A stretch of 38,942 bases of DNA from Thermus sp. LT1-2-5 (GTDB lineage: Bacteria > Deinococcota > Deinococci > Deinococcales > Thermaceae). Of this stretch, positions 1-7,396 are shown in pieces. The notes under the pieces were generated by a model. That model did not search any database. It was not told the DNA's origin and saw only the letters and a list, made by a program, of their open reading frames with translations. Each line of letters begins with the position of its first letter. Position 1 is the stretch's first letter. The translations under genes and the position numbers were made by a program. Location of the stretch: the NCBI RefSeq assembly GCF_040363165.1, contig NZ_BSRG01000017.1, positions 1 to 38,942 on the forward strand, in the 5' to 3' direction.

Positions 1-80
1 AGTCCTATCTGATCCAGGATGCTGGCCACCAGGCCCAGGTGGCCCAGGTCGTACACCTGTAGGTTGGGTGTGGTTTCCAT
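1..80 (-). CDS. IS transposase, N-terminal fragment cut by window edge
   Basis: Read on the minus strand from ATG at 78-80, the sequence encodes METTPNLQVYDLGHLGLVAS and continues through ILDQIGL to the window edge. The pattern 'hydrophobic D-L-G-H-L-G-L-V-A-S-I-x-D-x-I-G-L' resembles the N-terminal DUF4277-type segment of IS1634/IS4-like transposases. Only 26 residues are visible, so the DDE catalytic core and both inverted repeats cannot be checked. The 35 bp to the next gene (81-115) should contain one end of the element. The family is remembered rather than searched. Confidence 0.6.
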   Translation of the reverse strand, partial: METTPNLQVYDLGHLGLVASILDQIG

Positions 81-115
81 CCCAAAATCCTAAGGCCAAG
101 GGAGAGGGGTGCGGA

Positions 116-487
116 ATGTCGGTGGCAGGCAAGCTCCGGGAAATCCTAGCCCAAGACCCCGAGGCCCAGTTCACCCTGCTGGTGCCCGCCGTGCCCCCGC
201 CGGGCTGGGTGTACGAGGAGGAAGAGGTGAAAAAGCGGGCGGAAGCCGAGGCCCAGGTAGCCAAAGCGGCTTTAGAGGCCCAGGGCATCCCCATCGCCGA
301 GGCCAAGGCGGGGGACGTCTCCCCCCTCCTGGCCCTGGAGGAAGAGCTCGCCACCCACCCGGGCGCCTACCAGGCCATCGTCCTCGCCACCCTGCCCCCG
401 GGGCTTTCCCGCTGGCTTAGGCTGGACGTGCACACCCAGGCGGAGCGCTTCGGTCTGCCGGTGATCCACGTGATCGCCCAGGAGTAG
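116..487 (+). CDS. UspA-like hypothetical protein, apparently short at the N-terminus
   Basis: 123-residue soluble protein. ATG 116 is preceded by a purine-rich Shine-Dalgarno (GGAGAGGGG); the ATG-less extension upstream runs into the IS fragment. It has a beta strand FTLLVPA, then an acidic helix, then an 'IVLATLPPGLSRWLRLD' segment and a terminal 'FGLPVIHVIA'. These match my memory of a UspA-like family in which this motif is written 'STLPPG.SRWL..D'. Members normally begin with an extra strand of the type VLVVAN before the first helix. That strand is missing here, and the gene starts 35 bp from an IS. No ligand or partner can be assigned from sequence. It is not clearly linked to the following lpt operon, which has its own promoter. 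Confidence 0.55.
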   Translation: MSVAGKLREILAQDPEAQFTLLVPAVPPPGWVYEEEEVKKRAEAEAQVAKAALEAQGIPIAEAKAGDVSPLLALEEELATHPGAYQAIVLATLPPGLSRWLRLDVHTQAERFGLPVIHVIAQE

Positions 488-514
488 TTTGGGCCGCTTC
501 TCATCCTGAGGGCA

Positions 515-520
515 TATACT
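515..520 (+). promoter_or_regulatory. -10 element of the lpt operon, leaderless geometry
   Basis: TATACT lies exactly 7 nt before the GTG start at 528, so transcription would begin at or beside the start codon. There is no Shine-Dalgarno. The -35 region is poor: TTGGGC at 489-494 would leave a 20-nt spacer. The upstream gene ends at 487, so this is the only intergenic space available for an operon promoter. Confidence 0.55.
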
Positions 521-527
521 TGGCCCG

Positions 528-1538
528 GTGCTGGGCCGTTACGTCCTCCAAGAGGTTTTGCTTCCCTACCTGGTGGGGGTCCTCCTCTTTGTAGCCCTTC
601 TCACCTTTGACCTCCTCTCCAGCCTCTCCGGGGTCCTCCTGAGCCGGGGGGCTGGGGCGGAGGAGATCCTCCGCCTCATCCTCCTCCGCCTCCCCTGGAC
701 CCTAAGCCTGGCCCTGCCCCTGGGCCTGGTCTTCGCCCTCTTGGTGGGGCTATCCCGCCTCATCCGCCAATCCGAGCTCAAGGCGGCCTACGCCGGGGGG
801 GTGCCGCCCTTGGCCCTCCTACGCCCCCTCCTCCTCGTGGCCCTCCTGGTGGCCCTCGTCAACCTGGCCAACCTGGCGGAGGTGCGGCCTAAGGCCCTCG
901 AGGCCTACGACGCCCACCTCTCCCGCCTCCTCTACGGCGAGGGAAGCCTAAGCGGGGTGTTGCGCAAGGAGCTCTACGCCCCCCCGGGCCTCGGGGTCTA
1001 CTACGCCGAGGAAATCCGCCCCGAGGGAAAGGCGAACCACCTTTACGGGGTGCGGGTGGTGGACGAAGGGGGCCGGGTCTATAGCGCTGCGGAAGGGGTG
1101 TGGGACAAGGAGGGCTGGCACCTACGGGGCTACGTGCTGGAGGGGAAAACCCCAAAAGCCTTCCAAGGCACCCTCCCCTTCCCCGCCCAGTTCCGCCCCA
1201 AGGAGAGCCTGGGCTCCCGCGACCCCTACGACACCTCCACCCTAAGGGAACTTTGGGAGCGGGGCAAGGTGGAGCGTTCCGCCCGCTTCGCCCTGCACCG
1301 CCGCCTGGCGGACGCCCTCGGGGCCCTCTTCTTGGGCTGGGTGGCGGCCGCCTTGGGCCTTACCTTCCGGGAGGCGGCCTGGGCCTTCTTGGCCGTGGTC
1401 CTCCTCATCTTCGGCTACTATGTGCTCTGGACCCTAAGCGCCCAGCTCGCCCGCTACGATGTGAGCCCCTGGTTGGCCCACCTACCCAACCTGGTCTACG
1501 GGGCCTTGGCCCTGTTCCTCACCTGGAGGCTACGGTGA
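528..1538 (+). CDS. lptF: LptF/LptG-type inner-membrane permease (first copy)
   Basis: 336 residues, YjgP/YjgQ family, GTG start. In proteobacteria LptF and LptG form the membrane part of the LptB2FG ABC transporter, which pulls lipopolysaccharide out of the inner membrane. The protein has the family architecture: three N-terminal membrane segments (about 12-32, 55-77, 98-118), a periplasmic beta-jellyroll-like middle (about 120-255) and three C-terminal membrane segments (about 262-334). The segment 'LIRQSELKAAYAGG' after helix 2 is the conserved coupling-helix region. The GTGA overlap with the next, paralogous gene indicates translational coupling. No LptB ATPase is nearby. The substrate is uncertain because Thermus is generally held to lack classical LPS. 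Assignment as F versus G is by order only. Confidence 0.82.
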   Translation: MLGRYVLQEVLLPYLVGVLLFVALLTFDLLSSLSGVLLSRGAGAEEILRLILLRLPWTLSLALPLGLVFALLVGLSRLIRQSELKAAYAGGVPPLALLRPLLLVALLVALVNLANLAEVRPKALEAYDAHLSRLLYGEGSLSGVLRKELYAPPGLGVYYAEEIRPEGKANHLYGVRVVDEGGRVYSAAEGVWDKEGWHLRGYVLEGKTPKAFQGTLPFPAQFRPKESLGSRDPYDTSTLRELWERGKVERSARFALHRRLADALGALFLGWVAAALGLTFREAAWAFLAVVLLIFGYYVLWTLSAQLARYDVSPWLAHLPNLVYGALALFLTWRLR

Positions 1539-2578
1539 AGACCCTGGACCGCTACCTCCTGCGGGAAGCCTTGGGCCTTTTCGGCCTGGGCCTCCTCTTC
1601 ATCGTCCTCCTCTTCCTGGCGGGGGCGGTCTACGAGGTCCTGGCCCCCTTGGTGGCCAAGGGGGCGGACCCCTACACCCTCCTCGCCTACCTCCTCTACC
1701 GCACCCCCGAGGCGGTGGCCCGGGGGGCCCCGGTGGCCTATTTCTTCGCCCTTTTGCTCCTCCTTTCCCGCATGGCGGAGGACTCCGAGCTCAAGGCCCT
1801 CCTGGCCCTGGGGGTGGGGCGGGGGCGGGTGCTCATGCCCCTCCTCCTCCTGGGCGGGGGGATCGCCCTTTTCACCTTTTTCCTGGGGGAAAGCCTGGTG
1901 CCAAGAGCCCTAGCCCAGGGGCAGGACCTCCTGAGGCGGCAGGTCCTGGAGAGGCCCCGCACCCTCCTAACCCCAGGGACCACCTTCCAGGACGCCCAAG
2001 GGCGGGTGGTGTACGTGGGGGAGGTGGCCGGGGAGCGGATTGGGAAGCTCAGGGTGGTGTCCCGGGAAGAGGTCCTCCTGGCGGAACGGGGAAGCTTCCA
2101 AGGAGGGGTGCTCCGGGTGGAGGAGGGCAAGCGCCTCACCTACGAGGGGGACCGCCCCCGCACCCTCACCCGCTTCCGGGAGGGCGAGCTGGTGCTTAAA
2201 GACCTCACCTTCGATCCCTGGCAGAACCCGGCGAACCGGATGACCCTCGCCGAGCTCCGGCGGGAGGTGGCGCGGCTTAGGGCCCAGGGGGTGCGGGCGG
2301 GCCTCGAGGCCACCACCTACTACCGCCGCTACGCCGAGCCCCTGGCCGCCCCCATCTTCGCCCTCTTCGCCGTGGGGCTCGCCTTTTACCTCCTTGGGGG
2401 AAGCCGGAGCCTGGGGCTTGTGGGGGTGGCGGTCCTCACCTTCCTCTACTACGCCACCTGGAGCGTGGGCCGCATCATGGGGGAACAAAACGCCTTGGAC
2501 CCCCTCCTGGCCGCCTGGGGGCCCAACCTCGTCTTTGGGCTTTTGGCCCTCCTCCTCTTCCTGGGAGGTAGGCGGTGA
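1535..2578 (+). CDS. lptG: LptF/LptG-type inner-membrane permease (second copy)
   Basis: 347 residues from GTG 1535, chosen because it gives a 4-nt GTGA overlap with the upstream gene and sits behind GGAGG at 1526-1530. It has the same fold as its neighbour: 'LDRYLLREALGLFGLGLL' first helix, 'RMAEDSELKALLALGVG' coupling region around residue 80, a periplasmic domain, and three C-terminal helices ending 'LLALLLFLGGRR'. It should dimerise with the first copy and bind an LptB-type ATPase encoded elsewhere. It overlaps the LptD-like gene by another GTGA. Two permeases followed directly by LptD in one operon is strong support for a lipid-export role, though the cargo is not known. Confidence 0.83.
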   Translation: MKTLDRYLLREALGLFGLGLLFIVLLFLAGAVYEVLAPLVAKGADPYTLLAYLLYRTPEAVARGAPVAYFFALLLLLSRMAEDSELKALLALGVGRGRVLMPLLLLGGGIALFTFFLGESLVPRALAQGQDLLRRQVLERPRTLLTPGTTFQDAQGRVVYVGEVAGERIGKLRVVSREEVLLAERGSFQGGVLRVEEGKRLTYEGDRPRTLTRFREGELVLKDLTFDPWQNPANRMTLAELRREVARLRAQGVRAGLEATTYYRRYAEPLAAPIFALFAVGLAFYLLGGSRSLGLVGVAVLTFLYYATWSVGRIMGEQNALDPLLAAWGPNLVFGLLALLLFLGGRR

Positions 2579-5046
2579 GGTGGGCCCTTCTTTTCCTCCT
2601 CTTCCTCCTTCCCGCCTGGGCCCAGGGGGAAAACGTCCTGAAGGTTCTGGAGGCGGAAAGGCTGGAGCTTCGGGAGGAAGGCGGGGAGGAGGTCTACGTG
2701 CTGGTGGGAAACCCGGTGCGCATGGAGCGGAACGGGGAAGCCCTGGAGGCGGAGCGGGTTACGTACTTCCGCACCCGAAGGCTTTTGTACCTCTCGGGGC
2801 AGGTGCGCTACCGGGACCGGGAGGGCCGCCTCATCGAAGCAGAAGAGCTCCAGATAGACCTCTCCGACGAGAGCTTTGACGCCCTTTCCGTGCGCATAGA
2901 GGCCAAGGACCTCCTCCTCACCGGGCCCCTTTGCCAGAGGGCGGCGGGGGCCATCCTCCTGGAAAGGGGCTACGCCACCCCCTGCGCCGCCTGCGGCCAG
3001 GAGGTGCCCGACTACGCTTTCCGCGCCCGGGAGATCGTCCTCTACCCGGGGGACCGGGTGGTGGCCCGGGGGGTGGTGCTCCTTTGGCGGGAGGAGCCCC
3101 TTTTGGAGCTTCCCGTCCTCCTCCTCTACCTTTCGGAAAGGCGGCCCCGCCTCGAGGTGGGCCAGGACGAGGGGGGGTTCTTCTTTAAGGCGGACCTGCC
3201 CTACGTGGCCGCCTTCGGCCTCGGCTACACCCTCTTCCGCTACTACCAGGGGCGGGGCTTTGGCCTCGGCTTCGACCACGTGGGGGTGGGGGAGGCCAAG
3301 GAGCGCTACTTCTTCCTCCACACCCCCCCGGACACCTTTCAGTATCGGGGGGAGTACGCCCTAAAGCGGCGGGAGTTTTCCCTCACCGCCCTCCTGGAGC
3401 GGGACGACACCAAGGAGAAGCTTTCCCGCTTCCGCCTGGAAGCCCTCCTCCCAGGAAGCCCCACGCCCCAGGACTGGCGCTACGCCCTCCGGCTGGAGGG
3501 CTTCCTGGACCACGACGAGGCCACCCCACCCCCCCGCACCCTGCAGCGCCTCCCCGAGCTGGAGGTCCAGTCCCCCACCCTCCGGGAAGGTCCCTTTAGC
3601 CTCCAGGCGAGCCTCCTCCTGGGCCGCTACTTGGCGGAAACCAACCCCCTAAACCGCTCCGCCCGGGCCCTTGGGCCCTACGCCGAGGCGGGAAGGGCCC
3701 TTTTCGCCCACGCCGAAAGCCTCGCCCTCACCCCCTGGCCCGGGGCCTCCCTCCGGGGGGAGAACCGCTTCCGGGGCTTCTACTACACCACGCAAAACCC
3801 CAACGGGGAGTACGAGCGGCAGGTGGACTGGACCACGAGCCTAAGCCTGCGCCAGGCCCTTGGGGGTTTTAGCCTGGAAGCGGCCTACCAAAGGAGCGTC
3901 CAAGAAGGGGAAAGCCCCTTCCGCTTCGACGCCCTGCCCAACCGGAAAAGCCACCAGGCCACCTTGAGCCTGGGCTTTCAGGAAAGGCCCCTCTTCCTGA
4001 ACCTCAAAGGGGGGCGGGACCTGGAGGGGAACAGGTACCTGCCCCTCGAGGCGGAGGCTAGGCTCCAGGACCAGGGCTACAGCCTAAGGCTTTACCACAA
4101 GCGGGGCCTGGAGGGGGAAGGCCCCTTGGAAACCCAAGGGGAGGCGGGCCTCACCCCCTACCCCTTCTCCTTGCGGGCGAGCCTCCGCTACGACCACACC
4201 AAGGCCCTCTTTGACCCCCTCACCCTCCAGGGAGCCCTGGCCCTTCCCGCCGGAAGCCTCTCCCTCACCCACCGCCACGGCCTCAATGGGGAAGGAGCCC
4301 TCACCACGGACCTCACCTTCGCCCTCAGGGAAAGCGCCACCGCCTACACCCTCCAGGGCCGCCGGGACTGGCAAAAGGACACCCTCGCCCTTCAAGGCCA
4401 GGCCATCCTGGGCCCCCAAAGCCTTTCCCTCCAGGCCACCCTGGACCGGGAGGCCCTGGCCTACGCCTTGGGCTTCCGCACCGGGGAGGCCCCGGGGCCC
4501 CTCTTGGACCTCCTCCTTTCAGGCCGCTTCCAGGAGGGGCCTAAAGGGAGCAACCTCCGCCTTTCCCTCTCCCAGGCCCTGCCCGAAGCGGGCTTCCGCT
4601 TCACCGCCAACCTCCACCTCCCGGAGGTGCAGGACGGGGAGATCTACCTGAAGGACGCCACCTTTAGCGGGGGCGTGGAGCTTTGGCCACCCATCCCCTT
4701 GGACGAGGGGGTGCTTCCGGGACTTTCCCTTTCGGGAAGCCTCTCCTACCTCCGCCAGCCCACGAGGCCCGAGGGCTACACCCTGGCCCTACGGGGCTTC
4801 GGTCCCACCCTCACCTTCCTCGGCCGGGAGAACACCAAGCTGCACCTCACCGCCCTCCTCACGCAGGACCTGCCGGGAGAAACCCTAAGGCCCAAGTTCA
4901 TTCTCACCCTGGACCGCTGCTGCTGGGCGTTGCGCTACACCCTGGACGCCGCCAAGGGCGAGGTGCGCCTAGCCTTCCTCTATGGGGGCCAGGCGGCGGA
5001 GGTGCTCATGGACGAGGAGGGCGTACGCTTGGGAGGTTTGCCATGA
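2575..5046 (+). CDS. lptD: LptD-like outer-membrane lipid-assembly protein
   Basis: 823 residues with a cleavable signal peptide (about 1-17, ending AWA-QG). It has an OstA/LptA-like jellyroll (about 20-170: 'EAERVTYFRTRRLLYLSGQV') and a long beta-barrel of alternating amphipathic strands to the C-terminus. E. coli LptD is 784 residues and inserts LPS into the outer leaflet. Cysteines occur only at 120, 137, 140 and the adjacent pair 782-783, in 'DRCCWALRY'. A CC pair followed by W near the C-terminus is the hallmark of LptD, where it forms disulfides to N-terminal cysteines. GTG start overlaps lptG (GTGA). It ends in ATGA with the lipoprotein gene. The barrel is inferred from pattern; the family call is firm. 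Confidence 0.82.
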   Translation: MRWALLFLLFLLPAWAQGENVLKVLEAERLELREEGGEEVYVLVGNPVRMERNGEALEAERVTYFRTRRLLYLSGQVRYRDREGRLIEAEELQIDLSDESFDALSVRIEAKDLLLTGPLCQRAAGAILLERGYATPCAACGQEVPDYAFRAREIVLYPGDRVVARGVVLLWREEPLLELPVLLLYLSERRPRLEVGQDEGGFFFKADLPYVAAFGLGYTLFRYYQGRGFGLGFDHVGVGEAKERYFFLHTPPDTFQYRGEYALKRREFSLTALLERDDTKEKLSRFRLEALLPGSPTPQDWRYALRLEGFLDHDEATPPPRTLQRLPELEVQSPTLREGPFSLQASLLLGRYLAETNPLNRSARALGPYAEAGRALFAHAESLALTPWPGASLRGENRFRGFYYTTQNPNGEYERQVDWTTSLSLRQALGGFSLEAAYQRSVQEGESPFRFDALPNRKSHQATLSLGFQERPLFLNLKGGRDLEGNRYLPLEAEARLQDQGYSLRLYHKRGLEGEGPLETQGEAGLTPYPFSLRASLRYDHTKALFDPLTLQGALALPAGSLSLTHRHGLNGEGALTTDLTFALRESATAYTLQGRRDWQKDTLALQGQAILGPQSLSLQATLDREALAYALGFRTGEAPGPLLDLLLSGRFQEGPKGSNLRLSLSQALPEAGFRFTANLHLPEVQDGEIYLKDATFSGGVELWPPIPLDEGVLPGLSLSGSLSYLRQPTRPEGYTLALRGFGPTLTFLGRENTKLHLTALLTQDLPGETLRPKFILTLDRCCWALRYTLDAAKGEVRLAFLYGGQAAEVLMDEEGVRLGGLP

Positions 5047-6020
5047 GAAAGTTTCTCTTGCCCTTAGCCCTGGCCCTAGCCGCCTGCACCGGAAGCCAAG
5101 AACCCCCCTTGCCCGCCCTGGTGGCGGCGGGGGGAAGCGGGGAGGTGCGCTTTTACCGGGCCTCAGATCTGCAACGGGGCACGGGAAGCCCCGTGGCCAC
5201 CTGGACCACGCCCAGCCTGCAAGGCCTGGTCTACAGCAACGCCTTCCAAAGGCTTTTCCTCCTCTTCCCCGACCGCCTCGAGGCCTACCCCACCGCAGGC
5301 TTCACGGAAAACGCCGCTCCCCAAGGCACCCCCATCACCGCCCCCCTGGGGGCGGACTGCACGGGAGGGTACCTGCGCCTTGGGGAAAACCGGCTCCTCG
5401 CCCACTGCCCGGGGGCCAACCGGGCCTTCCTCTTCGCCCTCCCCGACCTGGGAAGCCCCGTAGAGGCCGACCTTACGGGGCTTCCCCTGGAAATACGCCT
5501 CGCCCTCTTCCCCCAAGGGGGGGTGGACCTCCTGGCCTACCTCACGGAAAGCACCTTGGGCTACCGCCCCGCGGAAAACCCCACGGGTACGCCCTCCCAA
5601 GAGGTTTCCCTCCCTAACCTCACCCCCACTGAGCTCCGCCTGGACCCAGGGGGTCGGCTTCTGGGAGCGGGGTACACCACCGCGGACACCCGCCTCCTCG
5701 CCTGGAACGGGGCGCCAAACCCCTCTTCCCAAAGCCTCGGCCTCTTCCCGGGCCCCGTGCGCCTGGCCCTGGACCCGGTGCAGGGCCTGGTGGCCTATGG
5801 CCAAGGCTTCCGGGTCCTCGCCCCCCGGGACTCGGGGGTGAAAAACCCCTACTACGCTTACACCGCCGCCAGCGTGGGCCAGGACGGGTACCTCTACCTA
5901 GCCCGGGGAAGCGTTTTGGAGGTCTACGACCTGCAGCAAAACCCCTTCCCCTCTTTCCCCCAAGCAAGCCCCTCCTTGGGCTTTAGCCCCAGCGGCCTGG
6001 CCTTCATCCCCGTAGAATGA
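5043..6020 (+). CDS. Predicted lipoprotein with beta-propeller-like repeats
   Basis: 325 residues. The signal peptide MRKFLLPLALALAAC ends in a lipobox L-A-A-C with the lipidated cysteine at 15. The rest lacks membrane segments and shows repeating short strands of the type 'GEVRFYRASDL', 'NRLLAHC', 'GRLLGAGYTT', 'GLVAYGQGFRV' and 'GYLYLARGSVLEVYDL', which suggests a beta-propeller. The ATG overlaps the lptD stop (ATGA), so it is the fourth gene of the lpt operon. In E. coli LptD is plugged by a lipoprotein, LptE. This protein is much larger and not recognisably LptE-like, but its position makes it a candidate LptD partner. I know no named family for it. Confidence 0.7.
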   Translation: MRKFLLPLALALAACTGSQEPPLPALVAAGGSGEVRFYRASDLQRGTGSPVATWTTPSLQGLVYSNAFQRLFLLFPDRLEAYPTAGFTENAAPQGTPITAPLGADCTGGYLRLGENRLLAHCPGANRAFLFALPDLGSPVEADLTGLPLEIRLALFPQGGVDLLAYLTESTLGYRPAENPTGTPSQEVSLPNLTPTELRLDPGGRLLGAGYTTADTRLLAWNGAPNPSSQSLGLFPGPVRLALDPVQGLVAYGQGFRVLAPRDSGVKNPYYAYTAASVGQDGYLYLARGSVLEVYDLQQNPFPSFPQASPSLGFSPSGLAFIPVE

Positions 6021-6024
6021 GGCC

Positions 6025-6708
6025 ATGCTGCAAGGGAAAGCCTTTTTGGTTACGGGGGCGGGGGGCGCTTTGGCCCGCGCCCTCATCCCTGCCCTGCACG
6101 GGGCGGGGGCTAGGCTCTTCCTCTCCGACCCCCGGCCGGAGCGCATGGCGGAAAGGGCGCAGGCGGTAGGGGGCAAGACCTTCGTGGCCGACCTCACCCG
6201 CCTCGAGGAGGCCGAGGCCCTGGCCCGCTTCGTGGAGCGGGAAGCGCCCCTCTACGGCGTGGTCCACACCGTGGGGGGCTTCGCCGCCGGGCGCTTTCTG
6301 GACTCCGACCCCGGGCTTTACGACTGGCTGTTGGACCTAAACCTCCGCACCACCCATAACCTCCTCCGGGCGGTCCTCCCCTACATGGAAAAGCGGGGGG
6401 AGGGGTTCTTCGCCGCCATCGCCGCCGGCCCCGCCTGGAGCGGGATCGGCCCCGGAAGGGCCCTTTACACCATGGCCAAGACCGCCCTGGCGAGCCTCCT
6501 CAAGTCCCTGCAGGGGGAGGTGGAGGGGGTGCGCTTCCTGGTGGTCTACCCCATGGGCACCCTGGACACCGAGGCCAACCGCCGGGCCATGCCCGAGGCG
6601 GACCACCGCCGCTGGATCGCCCCCGAGCTGGTGGCCGAGGCCATCGTCCAGGCCGCCGCGGCTAGGGGCGGGAGGCTTTTGGAGCTCCCCATCTACCCGC
6701 CCCTTTAG
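6025..6708 (+). CDS. Short-chain dehydrogenase/reductase (SDR)
   Basis: 227 residues. Rossmann cofactor motif TGAGGALA at about 10-17, an acidic 'SDPRPERM' after strand 2, a VHTVGG segment in place of the usual NNAG, and the catalytic pair Y148-x3-K152 (YTMAK). The substrate cannot be read from sequence. Members with this short length and HTVGG motif are usually unannotated oxidoreductases. ATG 6025 has ATGAGG upstream and follows the lipoprotein by 4 nt, so it is probably the last gene of the lpt operon. Its last 47 bp overlap the convergent VanZ gene. Confidence 0.8.
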   Translation: MLQGKAFLVTGAGGALARALIPALHGAGARLFLSDPRPERMAERAQAVGGKTFVADLTRLEEAEALARFVEREAPLYGVVHTVGGFAAGRFLDSDPGLYDWLLDLNLRTTHNLLRAVLPYMEKRGEGFFAAIAAGPAWSGIGPGRALYTMAKTALASLLKSLQGEVEGVRFLVVYPMGTLDTEANRRAMPEADHRRWIAPELVAEAIVQAAAARGGRLLELPIYPPL

Positions 6709-7000
6709 CCCCGAAAAACGCCCCCAAGGTGTCCGCCACCAGGTCTAGGCCGAAGGCCTCCCGGCCGGGGACGAGGCTTTGGTGGTACTCGTCCACCACC
6801 CCGTAGAGGGAAGCCCCCAGGAAGGCCCAGGAAAACCGGCCCAGACCCAGGCGGAGGAGGAGGCCCAAAAGGGCGTAGGCCAGGAAGTGGGCCCCCTTGT
6901 CCCAAGGGTGGGGTAGGCCAAGCCCCGTCTGGGGCTGGTCCGAAAGCCACCAGAGGAGGCCCATGTGGGCCAGGGCCAAGGCGAGGAAGAGGGGGCGCAC
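6662..7000 (-). CDS. VanZ-like small membrane protein
   Basis: 112 residues from GTG 7000, which shares its G with the TAG stop of the upstream epimerase (TAGTG). An ATG at 7021 would add 7 residues inside the previous gene. Family motifs are clear: D-K-G-A-H-F-L-A-Y after helix 1, and D-E-Y-H-Q-S-L-V-P-G-R followed by D-L-V-A-D-T-L-G. About three to four membrane segments. VanZ-type proteins were named from a teicoplanin-resistance gene, but most are of unknown membrane function. The 3' end overlaps the SDR gene from the other strand by 47 bp, so its C-terminus (after about residue 96) is encoded antisense to it. Confidence 0.8.
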   Translation of the reverse strand: MRPLFLALALAHMGLLWWLSDQPQTGLGLPHPWDKGAHFLAYALLGLLLRLGLGRFSWAFLGASLYGVVDEYHQSLVPGREAFGLDLVADTLGAFFGAKGAGRWGAPKASRP

Positions 7001-7392
7001 TAGGCCTCCACTAGCTCCCAAAGCACCCCCAGGCCAAAGGAGGGGTGGAGGAAGGCCACCTTGTGCCCTCCAAAGCCCGGCCGGGGCGCCTCGTCCACCA
7101 GCCTCGCCCCCTGCGCCTTCAGGCGGGCCAGCTCCCGGGCCACGTCCTCCACGGCGAAGGCCAGGTGGTGAAGGCCGGGGCCCCGCTTGGCCAGGAAGCG
7201 GCCCACGGGGGTCTCGGGGCCCAGGGGGGCGAGGAGCTCCAAAAGGGCCTCCCCTTCCCCCCCAAGGAGGGCCACCCGCACCCCCTGGGCGGGGACCTCC
7301 CCCTCCGCCACCAGCCGGTAGCCCACAAGGAGGTAGCGGGCCTTGGCCGCCTCGAGGTCCTCCACGGCGATGCCCACGTGGTGAAGCCGCAT
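7000..7392 (-). CDS. mce: Methylmalonyl-CoA epimerase (VOC family)
   Basis: 130 residues. Interconverts (2S)- and (2R)-methylmalonyl-CoA, linking propionyl-CoA carboxylation to methylmalonyl-CoA mutase. Two VOC modules are visible: 'LHHVGIAV' at 3-10 and 'GLHHLAFAV' at 73-81. Metal ligands by alignment are H5, E52 (Gln in the Propionibacterium enzyme), one of H75/H76, and E126 in 'VLWELVE'. The diagnostic 'APLGPETPVGRFLAKRGPGLHH' stretch (residues 55-76) distinguishes it from glyoxalase I. It sits 4 nt after the FAD dehydrogenase and overlaps VanZ by 1 nt. No mutase or carboxylase gene lies in this window. Confidence 0.85.
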   Translation of the reverse strand: MRLHHVGIAVEDLEAAKARYLLVGYRLVAEGEVPAQGVRVALLGGEGEALLELLAPLGPETPVGRFLAKRGPGLHHLAFAVEDVARELARLKAQGARLVDEAPRPGFGGHKVAFLHPSFGLGVLWELVEA

Positions 7393-7396
7393 GGGC

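Noticed and set aside
2449..3321. Long open frame on the minus strand across lptG/lptD
   Set aside because: High-GC third-position effect; the product is low-complexity Glu/Gly/Pro and the plus-strand frames have clear families.
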